A program made the translations under genes and the position numbers. Positions 1 to 8,974 of a DNA stretch of 40,894 nt are shown here, piece after piece. The notes under the pieces were generated by a model. The model had not been told where the DNA came from, ran no database searches, and worked only from the letters and a program-made list of their open reading frames with translations. Source of the stretch: Nitratireductor sp. XY-223 (lineage in GTDB: Bacteria > Pseudomonadota > Alphaproteobacteria > Rhizobiales > Rhizobiaceae); assembly GCF_004959855.1 (NCBI RefSeq), contig NZ_SPNT01000019.1, forward strand, positions 1-40,894, written 5' to 3'. Position 1 is the first letter of the stretch. Each line of letters opens with the position of its first letter.

Positions 1-19
1 ATGTGCTAATCGTCTTCAT
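1..19 (-). CDS. start of an unidentified gene leaving the window
   Basis: Only the first six codons (MKTIST) are visible. An ATG at 19 on the minus strand is preceded, with a 7-nt gap, by GGAAG, a credible ribosome binding site. The gene runs off the left edge. A transposase or another gene of the inserted element is likely from context, but the sequence cannot show it. Confidence 0.3.
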
Positions 20-22
20 GGT

Positions 23-74
23 GTTGCTTCCTTTCAGGTTCAATGCCCTGAGCTTAATGCTCAGGGGAAGCAAC
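23..74 (-). promoter_or_regulatory. hairpin over the ribosome binding site of the edge gene
   Basis: Two nested inverted repeats are present. CCCTGAGC (46-53) pairs with GCTCAGGG (59-66) around a 5-nt loop. GTTGCTTCC (23-31) can pair with GGAAGCAAC (66-74). Read on the minus strand, the outer arm contains the GGAAG ribosome binding site of the gene starting at 19, so folding would hide it. Sequestering a transposase ribosome binding site is a known way for elements to limit their own expression; applying it here is inference. Confidence 0.45.
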
Positions 75-97
75 GCCACCCAATCCTCAGTTCTTTT

Positions 98-1063
98 TCA
101 ACAGAGAACGGGACATCCCCCGCCGGTGTCCGGGTTCAAAGCAACGATGGATGCCAGAAACAGGTTGTCGCCGCCCGCCGGACTGCGCAGATGGCGGTTC
201 CAGGGGCTGCCGTTGCCCGTGCCGACATAGAGCATGTTCAATTCGGGATCGTAGGCCATGGCATCCCAGATCGTCCCGCCGCCACCGGCCTCCCAGTACT
301 TGCCCGACGGATCCCAGGTCTCCGCGGCCATCTTCATGGATTCGTTTTCGTATGGCTTGGACGGATCGCCCGGCACGACATACCATCGCCAGGCCATGTC
401 GCCGGTTCCCACGTCATAGGCCGACACATAGCCGCGCACGCCATATTCGGCGCCTCCGTTGCCGATGATGACCTTGCCGTTGATGACGCGCGGCGCCCCG
501 GTGATGGTGTAGGACATTTCGCGATTTTCTATCGTGTCCGTCTTCCAGACCCGTTCACCGGTGGCGGCGTCCAAAGCATGCAGGTATCCGTCAAAGGCAC
601 CGACAAAGACCTTGCCGTCATAGACGGCGACCCCCCGATTGACCACGTCGCAACAGCCCTTATGGGCGAACTCGCGTGGAACCTCCGGATCATAGACCCA
701 GAGTTCTTCACCCGTTACGGCGTCCACCGCGTGGACAACAGACCAGGACGCCGTGACGAACATGACGCCGTCGACCACGATGGGCGTCGCCTCGACACCG
801 CGGCGTGACTCAAGGCCCAACGACCAGGCCAGGCCCAATTCGCCTACGTTGTCTTCATTGATTGCATTCAACTGCGAAAATCGCGTCTCCGCATAGTTCA
901 GTCCATAGTTCAGCCAGTTTCGGTCATGGGCATCATTTTCGATGATCGCCGCCGTATCGACGGCGCCCACTGCGGCGCGGATCTCCTCTTGTGTGATCAC
1001 GTCTGCCGTGGCCAGTGCCTGCGTGGCAAAAAGGGCGATCGCTGCCCCGATAATGCGTTTCAT
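98..1063 (-). pseudogene. PQQ-dependent alcohol dehydrogenase, 3'-truncated
   Basis: This is the N-terminal half of a periplasmic quinoprotein alcohol dehydrogenase, which oxidises alcohols to aldehydes with pyrroloquinoline quinone. A signal peptide (about residues 1-20) precedes propeller blades rich in tryptophan-docking motifs (for example ALDAATGERVWK). A vicinal disulfide pair sits at Cys137-Cys138, typical of this family, and GGGGTIWD follows near residue 265. Family members are about 570-700 residues. Here similarity stops after ALNPDTG, and a short foreign tail ends the frame, so the catalytic aspartate region and later blades are missing. The start has a strong ribosome binding site (GGGAGGAAGG). 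The gene is last in an operon with the acyl-CoA synthetase 43 bp upstream and an aldehyde dehydrogenase before that. It is probably inactive. Confidence 0.85.
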
Positions 1064-1106
1064 TCCTTCCTCCCTTCTGAATGCTGCTGCTGTGGATTCC
1101 GCGCCT

Positions 1107-2807
1107 CTACGGGGGCTTTTCCATTCCGGCCTTCAGTTCATCCATCATGCTGTCGCGCATGACGAATTTCTGCGGCTTGCCGGTGGCCGTCATCGGCAAT
1201 TCGGTTTTGAACCGCACATGGGTGGGAACCTTGAAATGTGAAATCCGCTCTTTACAAAAGGCGCGGACCTCCTCATCAGTCAGGCTATCGTCCGATGGCA
1301 CAATCCACGCGCAGACAACCTCACCGAATTTCTCGTCCGGAATGCCGAAGATCTGGACCTGAGAAATTCCAGGATGGGTGAACAGAAAGTCCTCGACCTC
1401 GCGCGGATAGATATTCTCGCCGCCGCGAATGATCATATCCTTGACCCGGCCTGTGATGTCGCAATAACCCTCGCTGTCGATGACGGCCAGATCACCGGTA
1501 TGCATCCAGCCGTCGCGGATGCTCTCGGTCGTCCTCTCATCGTCGTTCCAATAGCCTTGCATGACGGAATAACCCCGGGTCAGAAGTTCGCCCTGCTTGC
1601 CAACCGGCAAGGTTTGACCTCGGTCATCGACGACCTTGCATTCGACATGCGGGTGGATCCGGCCCACAGTGCTGACCCGCTTTTCGATCGGATCGTCGAC
1701 ATCCGATTGAAACGACACCGGAGATGTCTCGGTCATGCCGTAGGCAATGGTGACCTCACCCATGTTCATGCGTGCCTGAACCTGTTTCATGACCTCGATC
1801 GGACAGGAGGCACCGGCCATGATCCCGGTCCGCAGATGGCTGAGGTCGAACCGGTCGAAATCCGGCAATTCCAGCTCGGCGACGAACATTGTCGGCACTC
1901 CGTAGAGCGCGGTGCAGCGCTGGTCAGAGACAGCCTGAAGCGTCTGGGCGGGGTCGAACCCTTCGCCCGGGATAACCATCGTGGCCCCCTTGGTCACGCA
2001 ACCGAGCGTTCCCATCACCATCCCGAAACAATGGTAGAACGGCACCGGAATGCAAAGCCGGTCCGCCTTGGAGAACCGCATCGTCGCGGTGACATTGTCG
2101 GCATTGTTGACGATATTGCGGTGCGTGAGGCAGGCGCCTTTCGGACTGCCGGTGGTCCCCGAGGTGAACTGAATGTTGATCGGCTCCCTGTTGGAGAGAC
2201 TTTCGCTGATCGTATCGAGATGTGCAGGTTCAACCGTATCGCCCATGGACGCCACATCGCTGAAACTCAGAAAGCCCGGTGCCGTGTTCTCACCGATCTG
2301 GATGAGACGTTTGAGATGCGGCAGCCGTCCCGAACTGAGGTCTCCGGGTGTTGAATCCGCAATCTCGGGCGCGAGTGCGTTCAGCATGGCCAGGTAGTCG
2401 GACGACTTGAAGGCGGCCGCTGTCACCAACGTGCTACAGCCGACCTTGTTGAGGGCGTAGTCCAACTCGTGATTGCGGTATGCCGGATTGATACAAACCA
2501 GGATCGCGCCGATGCGGGCTGTCGCGAATTGCGTCAACAGCCAGGCGCTGTTGTTTGGCGACCAGATACCGACCCGGTCACCCTTGCGGACGCCAAGACG
2601 CACAAGACCGCCGGCAAACCGGTCAACCTCCCGGGCAAAGGTGCTGTAGCTCCAGTTCAGGCCTTCCTGAACGAAGACCGCTGCCTCACGGTCCGGGTGC
2701 GCAGCGACCGTGCGCGCCAGAACCTGAGGTATCGTAAGCTCAAGCAGGGGTTGATCAATCGTGCCGACGACATGTGATAGCCCTGATTGCGGCTGGCGGT
2801 TGCCCAT
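1107..2807 (-). CDS. AMP-forming acyl-CoA synthetase
   Basis: This is an acyl-adenylate-forming enzyme of 566 residues, the normal size for the FadD/medium-chain acyl-CoA ligase group. It would activate a carboxylic acid to its CoA thioester at the cost of ATP. The P-loop-like motif [11 protein letters not shown] lies near residue 215, YGMTETSP near 360, the TGD motif (MHTGDLA) near 430, and the hinge region [16 protein letters not shown] follows. The conserved C-terminal lysine region MTATGKPQK is near 545. The start is supported by GGAGGAG four bases before ATG. It sits between an aldehyde dehydrogenase (62 bp upstream) and the broken PQQ dehydrogenase, so it likely activates the acid made from an alcohol by its neighbours. 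Chain-length specificity cannot be read from the sequence. Confidence 0.92.
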   Translation of the reverse strand: MGNRQPQSGLSHVVGTIDQPLLELTIPQVLARTVAAHPDREAAVFVQEGLNWSYSTFAREVDRFAGGLVRLGVRKGDRVGIWSPNNSAWLLTQFATARIGAILVCINPAYRNHELDYALNKVGCSTLVTAAAFKSSDYLAMLNALAPEIADSTPGDLSSGRLPHLKRLIQIGENTAPGFLSFSDVASMGDTVEPAHLDTISESLSNREPINIQFTSGTTGSPKGACLTHRNIVNNADNVTATMRFSKADRLCIPVPFYHCFGMVMGTLGCVTKGATMVIPGEGFDPAQTLQAVSDQRCTALYGVPTMFVAELELPDFDRFDLSHLRTGIMAGASCPIEVMKQVQARMNMGEVTIAYGMTETSPVSFQSDVDDPIEKRVSTVGRIHPHVECKVVDDRGQTLPVGKQGELLTRGYSVMQGYWNDDERTTESIRDGWMHTGDLAVIDSEGYCDITGRVKDMIIRGGENIYPREVEDFLFTHPGISQVQIFGIPDEKFGEVVCAWIVPSDDSLTDEEVRAFCKERISHFKVPTHVRFKTELPMTATGKPQKFVMRDSMMDELKAGMEKPP

Positions 2808-2869
2808 TTCACTCCTCCACGAGATGGATCGGGCGGCTTGTGACGGACGGGCGGCGCAGTTCTTCCTGT

Positions 2870-4276
2870 CTACGCCGACCGCGCCACGTTGATGACTTGC
2901 ATCTGGGTATATTCCGCCAGACCCTCGACCGACTGTTCGACACCGAGCCCTGACCCTTTGAAGCCCGCCATCGGGATGTGTGGTCCGATGTTAAGTTGCT
3001 GGTTCACCCAGACGCTGCCGGATTCGATCTGCCCGGCAATTTCGGTTGCTCTGTCGACGTCCTTGGAATGGACGGAACCGCCGAGGCCGTAGTCGCAGTC
3101 GTTTGCCCGTTCGATGACGTCATCCACATCATCGAAGGAGATCACCGGCAGGATCGGGCCGAATTGTTCCTCGTCGACAACCTTCTGGCCGTCCCTTACA
3201 TCGCGTACGATTGTCGGCTCAACGAAATATCCCTGGCGTTCCACCGTCGCACCGCCGGCAATGATCCGGCCATGGGTCCTGGCATCCTCAAGATAGCCTT
3301 TGACTTTCTCGAACTGCTTTTTGTTCTGGATCGGACCTATTGTCGTTCCCTGTTCAAGTCCGTCACCGACGACCGCCTGAGCGGCGATATCGACGAGGGC
3401 ATCACAGAAGCTGTCATAGATGTCTTCGTGCACATAAGCCCGTTTGACCGCGAGACAGACCTGGCCGGCGTTCAGAAAAGCGCCGGCATAGACCTTTTCG
3501 GCAGCAGCCTGAACGTCCACATCGGGCATGACGATGGATGGATCATTGCCACCCATTTCAAGCGTAACCCGCTTCATTGTGTCGGCAGCGCCGGCCATGA
3601 TCCGCTTGCCGGTTTCCGAGGAGCCCGTGAAGCCGATCTTGGAGATGCCCGGGTGCGCCGTCATCTTCGGGCCAAGGTCGTTATTGTCGGTGATGATGTT
3701 CACGAGACCCGCAGGGAAGATCTCGGCACAGATTTCTGCCAGTTTGAGGGCCGCTACCGGTGTCGTCGGCGCCGGTTTCAAAACGATGGCATTGCCCGCC
3801 ATCAACGCCGGACCGATTTTCCAGCAGCACAACAGCAGCGGGAAATTCCAGGCGATGATGCCGCCCACCACGCCCAGCGGCTTGTGGCGCGTCTCGATGA
3901 AGAACGCTTCGTCGTCCTGAATGACACGATCGGGCAGTTCCAACGTTGCGGTATGCCCGAGATATCCGACACTCCATTGGACCTCGCCGGCTGCCTCGGG
4001 AAGCGGTTTGCCCTGTTCCAGCGTGATCAGCCGCGCCAGTTCGCTCTCGCGTTCGGCGATCGCGGCTGCAAGCGCTTCGACCTTCGCGCGCCGCTCCGCC
4101 ATCGGGGTCTTTTCCCATTGTTTCTGGGCTGCCGCTGCCGCCGCCACTGCTTCATCAAGATGCGTTTCCGTTGCGTGCGGCACGCGCGCGAACACCTCTT
4201 CCGTCGCAGGATTGATCACATCTATCAGAGCATCCGATGTAACAAACCGCCCACCGATAAGCATTGCCATATCCAT
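2870..4276 (-). CDS. NAD(P)+-dependent aldehyde dehydrogenase
   Basis: A 468-residue member of the ALDH superfamily, oxidising an aldehyde to its acid. It has the oxyanion-hole asparagine in WNFP (residue 144), the cofactor-site motif [10 protein letters not shown] (about 215-224), the general base Glu240 in LEMGG and the catalytic cysteine Cys274 in GQVCLAVKR. The frame is open further upstream, but the ATG at 4276 follows GGAGG at a good distance and gives the usual N-terminus, so the longer start is rejected. It is the first gene of the operon that continues into the acyl-CoA synthetase and PQQ dehydrogenase. The AraC gene upstream is the likely regulator. The natural aldehyde is unknown. 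Confidence 0.92.
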   Translation of the reverse strand: MDMAMLIGGRFVTSDALIDVINPATEEVFARVPHATETHLDEAVAAAAAAQKQWEKTPMAERRAKVEALAAAIAERESELARLITLEQGKPLPEAAGEVQWSVGYLGHTATLELPDRVIQDDEAFFIETRHKPLGVVGGIIAWNFPLLLCCWKIGPALMAGNAIVLKPAPTTPVAALKLAEICAEIFPAGLVNIITDNNDLGPKMTAHPGISKIGFTGSSETGKRIMAGAADTMKRVTLEMGGNDPSIVMPDVDVQAAAEKVYAGAFLNAGQVCLAVKRAYVHEDIYDSFCDALVDIAAQAVVGDGLEQGTTIGPIQNKKQFEKVKGYLEDARTHGRIIAGGATVERQGYFVEPTIVRDVRDGQKVVDEEQFGPILPVISFDDVDDVIERANDCDYGLGGSVHSKDVDRATEIAGQIESGSVWVNQQLNIGPHIPMAGFKGSGLGVEQSVEGLAEYTQMQVINVARSA

Positions 4277-4380
4277 TTTGGTTTCCTCCCTTGTGCCGGG
4301 CGGCGCACGGTCTGAGGGCGACCGTTCCCCGGCATCTGGCCTGAGTGAAACCAAAACGCATCATCCTGTCTTGGATGAGC

Positions 4381-4410
4381 GCGCCAAACTTTTGGCGTTA
4401 CGCGCCAAAA
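4381..4410. promoter_or_regulatory. repeated CGCCAAA inverted repeats upstream of the ALDH operon
   Basis: TTTTGGCG (4390-4397) and CGCCAAAA (4403-4410) form a perfect 8-bp inverted repeat with a 5-bp gap. A further copy of CGCCAAA (4382-4388) lies head to head with the left arm. Three half-sites in 30 bp, about 105-135 bp upstream of the ALDH start and just after the AraC stop codon, look like an operator. It might also contribute to ending the AraC transcript, but there is no clear terminator U-tract. Confidence 0.45.
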
Positions 4411-4417
4411 AAATCCA

Positions 4418-5341
4418 TCAATTCAAATAGGCTGGGCGATTTACCCTGTTGATTTCGAAATACTCGCGCGGAGCCACGCCATAGTGCTGCCGGAAGACCC
4501 GGTTGAAATGCGACTGATCGTTGAAACCGGAAGACAGAACGAGTTCGGCAAGCGAAACCCGGTGACCCAAACGATCGCCGCGGGTTTTGGACGCGATCAG
4601 GTGGCGTAGACGCCGCTGTTGGAGCAGACGTGAATAGGTGGTCCCCGAGGCGGTCAGCTCGCGCTGAAGCTGGCGGCGGGACAAGCCGACCAGTGACGCC
4701 AGCATATCGATGCAAAAGCCCTTGCGCTTCAGGTTCAGATCGATGGTTTCCCTGATAAACCGCATGCGTCCATGGCGATTGCGGAAGCCGGAAGCTTGAG
4801 AGGATTGCTGGTCCGGCCCGAATACCATCGACACATAGTCAAAAAGGTAGTCCGCCGCGCCGGCCTCATCTTCCTGGTCTTTGCTGAACAGGATGTTAGC
4901 CAGGCTGGAATGCAGCGGATGGCGGCGGGACAGATTGCTGCCCACGCACGGAACATGGCTGCGGCCGGCCAGAAACAGGCTGCGCGGCATATGGATCGAG
5001 CGGAAATCGGACATGCCGCCGTCAAAAAGGAGTTCTGCCGGCCGAACCGAGTCGAGCAGCAGAAAATCTCCGGGCTCCATCGTCGTTTCACGGCTGTTGT
5101 GAATGACATGGGTCTGACCGGCGACCTGATACAACAGGAAAAGATGTTCGGCGTCGTCGCGGCGGATGCCCTGGTTGGTTCGCGAGATCCGGTCTATTGT
5201 GCATCGAATGGAGGCCACGTCCATGCCGTGGATATCCAGCACATCAAATCCATTCGAAGTCTTTTGGCGGCGCGTCGGAACACTGTAATAGTGGCCGCAA
5301 CATGCACGCAAGGCAGCGTTCCACTCTTCATAACACATCAT
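4418..5341 (-). CDS. AraC-family transcriptional regulator (alcohol operon)
   Basis: 307 residues. The N-terminal part (about 30-190) resembles the AraC-binding-like sensing domain (LLYQVAGQTHVIHNSRETTMEPGD region). The C-terminal part (about 205-300) is a double helix-turn-helix of AraC/XylS type, with LASLVGLSRRQLQREL as the first motif and the conserved ending SGFNDQSHFNRVFRQHYGVAPREY. The ATG at 5341 follows GGGAGGAC. It lies directly upstream of, and on the same strand as, the ALDH/acyl-CoA synthetase/PQQ dehydrogenase genes. Such regulators usually activate the neighbouring catabolic operon in response to its substrate, so an alcohol- or aldehyde-responsive role is inferred. Confidence 0.88.
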   Translation of the reverse strand: MMCYEEWNAALRACCGHYYSVPTRRQKTSNGFDVLDIHGMDVASIRCTIDRISRTNQGIRRDDAEHLFLLYQVAGQTHVIHNSRETTMEPGDFLLLDSVRPAELLFDGGMSDFRSIHMPRSLFLAGRSHVPCVGSNLSRRHPLHSSLANILFSKDQEDEAGAADYLFDYVSMVFGPDQQSSQASGFRNRHGRMRFIRETIDLNLKRKGFCIDMLASLVGLSRRQLQRELTASGTTYSRLLQQRRLRHLIASKTRGDRLGHRVSLAELVLSSGFNDQSHFNRVFRQHYGVAPREYFEINRVNRPAYLN

Positions 5342-5424
5342 TTCTGATGTCCTCCCGATTCAACCCAGTGCCCAGCTATCCCTTGGCTAAACCCCTCTGA
5401 CGCCTTGTAAATGTCTTGACCAAC

Positions 5425-5458
5425 ATTGTCAGGAATTCGATTTCACGCGAATGACAAT
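5425..5458. promoter_or_regulatory. nested inverted repeat upstream of the AraC gene
   Basis: ATTGTC (5425-5430) and GACAAT (5453-5458) form the outer arms, and ATTCG (5435-5439) and CGAAT (5448-5452) the inner arms, about 85-115 bp upstream of the AraC start. This symmetry suits a dimeric regulator binding site. The binding protein is unknown; autoregulation is possible. Confidence 0.35.
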
Positions 5459-5535
5459 AAGATGCGGGCAGTGCTTTTGCAAAATTTTTGAGTCTCCTAG
5501 CCAAGCGCCGGCCAAAGCGAACTGACGTTTCGTAG

Positions 5536-5709
5536 CGGGAAAACATATCGCAGGTCCTGGCCGGTCACAGGCTCGGCATCAAGGAGGTGGACGATGGCAT
5601 TTGGCTCATTAGTTTCATGAGCTTTGATCTGGGAAACATCGACCTGGAGCAAAGAACACTGCAAACAATCGACAACCCGTTCGGCACGAGGTTGTCACCC
5701 ATGTCTTAG
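5536..5709 (+). pseudogene. remnant of an insertion-sequence transposase C-terminus
   Basis: The frame from 5536 to the TAG at 5707 reads an isolated 57-residue tail. It contains LAGHRLGIKEVDDGIWLISF followed by SFDLGNIDLEQRTLQ and ends NPFGTRLSPMS. This matches from memory the characteristic C-terminal tail (IWLVSFMDYDLGYIDLE...NPFGPRVLPMS) of integrase-core transposases common in Rhizobiales insertion sequences, likely the IS481 group. An in-frame stop lies just before it, and no catalytic DDE core is present. It is a leftover of an old element. Confidence 0.65.
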
Positions 5710-5923
5710 GTACGTTCTGTTACCTAATGTCTCCAAACCGGCTCCAAACCGCGTCGGAGAATTGCAAAATGATTTTGGCTAAGTCGTTGAAAAACTTGGT
5801 AGCGGGAGACCGCTACCACTTGTCACCCCCGACTGGAGACGCTGCCATTTTCGTGTTTGTGGTGCGGGGCAACTGCAGATAAAAGACATCGGACTTCTAT
5901 AGGGCCACAATCAAACACAAGAG
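5710..5923. other. intergenic remnant DNA, no gene seen
   Basis: This stretch lies between the transposase tail and the sugar-kinase remnant. It contains GTTCTGTTACC directly after the transposase stop, which could be an element end. No open frame here resembles a protein family, and no RNA gene was recognised. It is best read as decayed DNA between two operons. Confidence 0.4.
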
Positions 5924-6291
5924 ACCGAAATTTCAGGATTGGTGATGGAAGGCGTGGCGTTCAATGCCCGCCAGTGCATAGAGGCGCTGGATACGGCCGG
6001 GCATTGAGCAGCGAGATACGGCTGGCTGAGGGCGGCGCCCGGTCCGTCACCTGGTGCCAGATCATCGCCGACTGTTTGGGGCGCCGGGTTGACCTGATCT
6101 CGGAACGCGACACATCCGCCGCCGGGGCTGCAATCATCGGTCATGCAGCGCACACGGGCGCTGCCGTCGAGGAGATCGCGCAACGCTCGGTCCGGATCGA
6201 TCGCGCGTTCGAACCCGGGGCACACAACCGGGAAGTGCTGGAGGCGTCGTATCAGCGCTATCGGGCGATGTGCCCCCTTATCGGCTGCTGA
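5924..6291 (+). pseudogene. FGGY-family carbohydrate kinase C-terminus, frameshifted
   Basis: Two frames carry adjoining parts of a xylulokinase-like protein. The first reads MEGVAFNARQCIEALDTAGH and stops at 6005-6007. The next frame continues with IRLAEGGARSVTWCQIIADC and then DTSAAGAAIIG, matching the conserved FGGY C-terminal segment (GG.ARS..W.QI.AD.LG...GAAI). The N-terminal ATP/sugar-binding half is absent. The switch of frame plus the missing N-terminus make it a pseudogene. It converges on the ureohydrolase gene and overlaps its end by about 14 bp. Confidence 0.8.
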
Positions 6292-7318
6292 TTTCACGTT
6301 CGTGCGGCATCTTGATGTGCCGCGGCTTGGGGAATGAGCGCCCGTGCGAGCAGTTTTCCGCGATCATCGAGATCATCTCGAACATGATCGCAGCGGCGCG
6401 AAGAGCGGTGATCTGGTTGGCGCTGTCCTTTGTCGGCATCAGGCACACGACATCGCCGCCGACAATGTTCAGACCCCGCACGGCGCGCACCAGTTCCACC
6501 GCCTCATCCATCGAAAAGCCGCAAACCCCCGCCTCGAGGTTGGAAACGCCGGGGGCAACCGCCGGGTCGAGGCAATCGAGGTCGAACGTGATATAGACCG
6601 GCCGATCGCCGAGAACATCCTTGATCTGCGCAACCACGTCCGCCGCGCCACGCCGGCGGTAATCCTTCATGGTTACGATGTTGTAGCCGACGTCGTAGGA
6701 GGGCTGAAGCCAGTCGAGTGTGCGGGTATGGCCGCGCAGGCCGATCTGCATGGAATGTGTCGGATCCACATTGCCCTGGTCCGCGAGATAGGCACCCCAG
6801 TGTGCCGCCGATTTCTTGGCGCCAAGGAAATGATCCACGGTCGTATAGACGTCCGTATGGGCGTCGAGATGCAGGAAACAGACCGGTTCCCCGCCGGCGA
6901 TGCTGCCGCGCCCCAGCGCCTGGACGATGCCGCCCGTGATCGAATGGTCGCCGCCGATCGACACCGGCCGGGCGCCTGCAGCATCGATATCGCCGTAGAA
7001 CCGCGTGATCTGCTCGATGCAGTCCTCGTTGTCATTGGCGCGCGGAAAGGGAACATCGCCGACATCGACGATGCCGGCTGCCGACCAAGGATCGATCTCG
7101 AATTCACCGTGCACGCGCCGCAACATGGCCGATACGTTCCGCACCGCACGCGGCCCCAGGTGCTGGTCGCGCTCCGTCGTGCCGTTGCCGGTCGAGTGCG
7201 GAACGCCGACGAGTGCAATTTCCTGTCCGGCAGGCCCTCTGTTGTCGCAGCGAAACAGCGTCGGAACACCCCACCAGTAGAGGTTGCTCATCATGCTCAC
7301 ATCATGTTCTTCTGCCAC
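6278..7318 (-). CDS. ureohydrolase (agmatinase/guanidinobutyrase-like)
   Basis: A 346-residue manganese ureohydrolase that would split a guanidino group into urea and an amine. The metal-binding motifs are complete: GGDHS (122-126), DAHTDV (152-157) and FDLDCLDP (245-252). The start is GTG at 7318, preceded by AAAAGGAAA. It is the last gene of a five-gene operon, 84 bp after the permease. The coupling to a guanidino-modifying enzyme and an ABC importer points to catabolism of an imported guanidino compound rather than polyamine synthesis. The family includes agmatinase, guanidinobutyrase and related enzymes; which substrate it uses cannot be read from these motifs. Confidence 0.88.
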   Translation of the reverse strand: MAEEHDVSMMSNLYWWGVPTLFRCDNRGPAGQEIALVGVPHSTGNGTTERDQHLGPRAVRNVSAMLRRVHGEFEIDPWSAAGIVDVGDVPFPRANDNEDCIEQITRFYGDIDAAGARPVSIGGDHSITGGIVQALGRGSIAGGEPVCFLHLDAHTDVYTTVDHFLGAKKSAAHWGAYLADQGNVDPTHSMQIGLRGHTRTLDWLQPSYDVGYNIVTMKDYRRRGAADVVAQIKDVLGDRPVYITFDLDCLDPAVAPGVSNLEAGVCGFSMDEAVELVRAVRGLNIVGGDVVCLMPTKDSANQITALRAAAIMFEMISMIAENCSHGRSFPKPRHIKMPHEREISSR

Positions 7319-7402
7319 GGACGGTTTCCTTTTCGGTTGAAATGCGGTCCTGCCCGTATGCCGAGACGCGACCGGTCGGAAGCTGGTTCCCTGTCCGGAC
7401 GG

Positions 7403-8974
7403 TCAGCCGCCGCCGGCCCGCCTGCGATAGACCCCCTGCGCAATGCGGTCGATCACCATGGCACAGAACAGGATGGCCAGCCCGCCGAGCAGCCCCTGGC
7501 CCTTGGCGGCGTATTGCAGCGCCTCCAGTATGAGCGCGCCGAGCCCCTCGGCACCGATCAGCGAGGCAATCACCACCATCGACAGCGACATCAGGATCGT
7601 CTGATTGATGCCGGTCATGATGGATGGCAGCGCCAGCGGCAATTCGACAAAAAACAGCAATTGCCGTTTCGAACAGCCGAAGGCGACAGCCGCCTCTTTG
7701 GTCGTTTCGGGCACACCGCGCATGCCGAGCGCTGTCAGCCGGATGACCGGCGGCATGGCAAAGATGATCGTCGCCAGAACGCCGGGCGGCTTGCCCGTGC
7801 CGAAGAAGGCGATGATGGGTATGAGATAGACGAAGGCCGGCATCGTCTGCATGAAATCGAGAACCGGTTCCGCCAGCGCGTAGGCGCGGCGCGATTTGCC
7901 AAACCAGATGCCGAGCGGAATGCCGAACAGGATGCACAGGAACGCGCCGGCGCCGATCAGGGCAACGGTGATCATGGAGATCTCCCACAATCCCATGAAG
8001 GCAAGATAGGCAAGCGCCGCCGCGGTGAAGATCGCCACCCGCGGTCCGGCAAGACGGTAGGCCATGACCACGATCATCAGCATGACCACCGGCCACGGTG
8101 TCTGGATCAGCAGCACTTCCAGGCTGTCGAGCACCCAACGCACCGCCGCCGTCACCCCGTCGAAGACGCCGCCGAACTTGTTGGCCAGCCAGTCGAAACC
8201 CTCATCGCCCTTCCTTGCCAGATAGGCGAAATACTGTTTCTGGACGGGAAACTGCGTGATGGAAATCCTGTCGCCCAGCAGCCCGTTCGTCAGTTGCGCG
8301 ATCCACTTGTTGGGATCGGCGACGGTGAAGCGGATGAGGGTCAGCGGCCAGATCGCAAGCAGCAGCAGGGCACCGATGCCGGCATTGGTCCAATTGACGC
8401 CGGACTGTATCTTCGGATTGGTTCGCCATTTGAGGTACTGCGCCTCATAGGCCACATTCGCATAAAAGCCCTCCGACAGCTTGACGACGAAAAGCACGGC
8501 GAGGCCGACGAGCAGGATCATGCTGGCTTCGTTGGAGGCGAGATCGGCCTGCTCCTTCGCCGCTGCCGCGACCTTTTTCAGGTTTTCCGCGATATTCAGC
8601 TTGCTCTCTGCCTCCGCCGCGTTTCCGGCGGCAATCAGTTCCCTGGCCTGTTCTTCTCTTCTGGCGATATTGGCCTGCAGGCGCTCGTACTTGGCCGGTT
8701 GATCCGCGCCGAGATCGCCCCACAATCCGCGCCCGATCTGGACAAACGCGAAGAGTTCCAGAATGAGGTATATCCAGAAGAAGCCCCAGACGCCGCGTAG
8801 CGCGCCCCAAAGCGGACCGAAGACGGCCGCCATTGTATTCCACGACCAGGCAAATCCCGTCGTGCCCTGGATCTTTTCGAATTCCGCCTCGTAGTAGGCG
8901 CTGTTTTCGCCGGCAAATTCGCCTGTTTGTGCGCTGGAGGCGTCCGCAATGGCGTCGATCGCGGTGTCGGTCAT
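7403..8974 (-). CDS. betaine/proline-type ABC permease with N-terminal extension
   Basis: A 523-residue inner-membrane permease. The C-terminal half (about 275-520) is a normal ProW/OpuAB-type BPD transport domain, with the EAA loop in KEAAVAFGCSKRQLLFFVELP and several membrane helices. Its relatives are commonly 280-360 residues. Here an extra 230 residues precede it: a tryptophan-rich membrane entry (SWNTMAAVFGPLWGALRGVW, resembling DUF2628-type segments), a charged alanine/glutamate-rich stretch likely to form a coiled coil (about 92-150), and two or more further membrane helices. The start overlaps the ATPase stop by four bases (ATGA), so the two are translationally coupled. The extension may be a regulatory or substrate-contact module; its function is unknown. 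Confidence 0.88.
   Translation of the reverse strand: MTDTAIDAIADASSAQTGEFAGENSAYYEAEFEKIQGTTGFAWSWNTMAAVFGPLWGALRGVWGFFWIYLILELFAFVQIGRGLWGDLGADQPAKYERLQANIARREEQARELIAAGNAAEAESKLNIAENLKKVAAAAKEQADLASNEASMILLVGLAVLFVVKLSEGFYANVAYEAQYLKWRTNPKIQSGVNWTNAGIGALLLLAIWPLTLIRFTVADPNKWIAQLTNGLLGDRISITQFPVQKQYFAYLARKGDEGFDWLANKFGGVFDGVTAAVRWVLDSLEVLLIQTPWPVVMLMIVVMAYRLAGPRVAIFTAAALAYLAFMGLWEISMITVALIGAGAFLCILFGIPLGIWFGKSRRAYALAEPVLDFMQTMPAFVYLIPIIAFFGTGKPPGVLATIIFAMPPVIRLTALGMRGVPETTKEAAVAFGCSKRQLLFFVELPLALPSIMTGINQTILMSLSMVVIASLIGAEGLGALILEALQYAAKGQGLLGGLAILFCAMVIDRIAQGVYRRRAGGG

Larger units (their letters stand above)
1..117 (-). mobile_element. edge of an inserted element (inferred)
   Basis: The PQQ dehydrogenase reading frame loses family resemblance after residue about 315, at roughly position 117. 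The DNA to the left has another character: a hairpin, a good ribosome binding site and a new start codon at 19 on the minus strand. A transposable element that inserted into the dehydrogenase would explain both. The element type is not recognised because almost all of it lies outside the window, and no target duplication or second end can be seen. A simple deletion junction is the alternative. Confidence 0.4.

Noticed and set aside
2978-4315. 445-residue plus-strand frame
   Set aside because: Antisense to the aldehyde dehydrogenase, whose catalytic motifs are intact; composition is not protein-like.
5415-5431. TTGACCA half-site resembling RutR boxes
   Set aside because: The second half does not match the consensus; only the site at 13972 is convincing.
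6344-8800. 818-residue open frame on the plus strand
   Set aside because: It lies opposite the ureohydrolase and permease genes, is histidine/arginine-rich and has no family resemblance; it is a shadow of GC-rich coding DNA.
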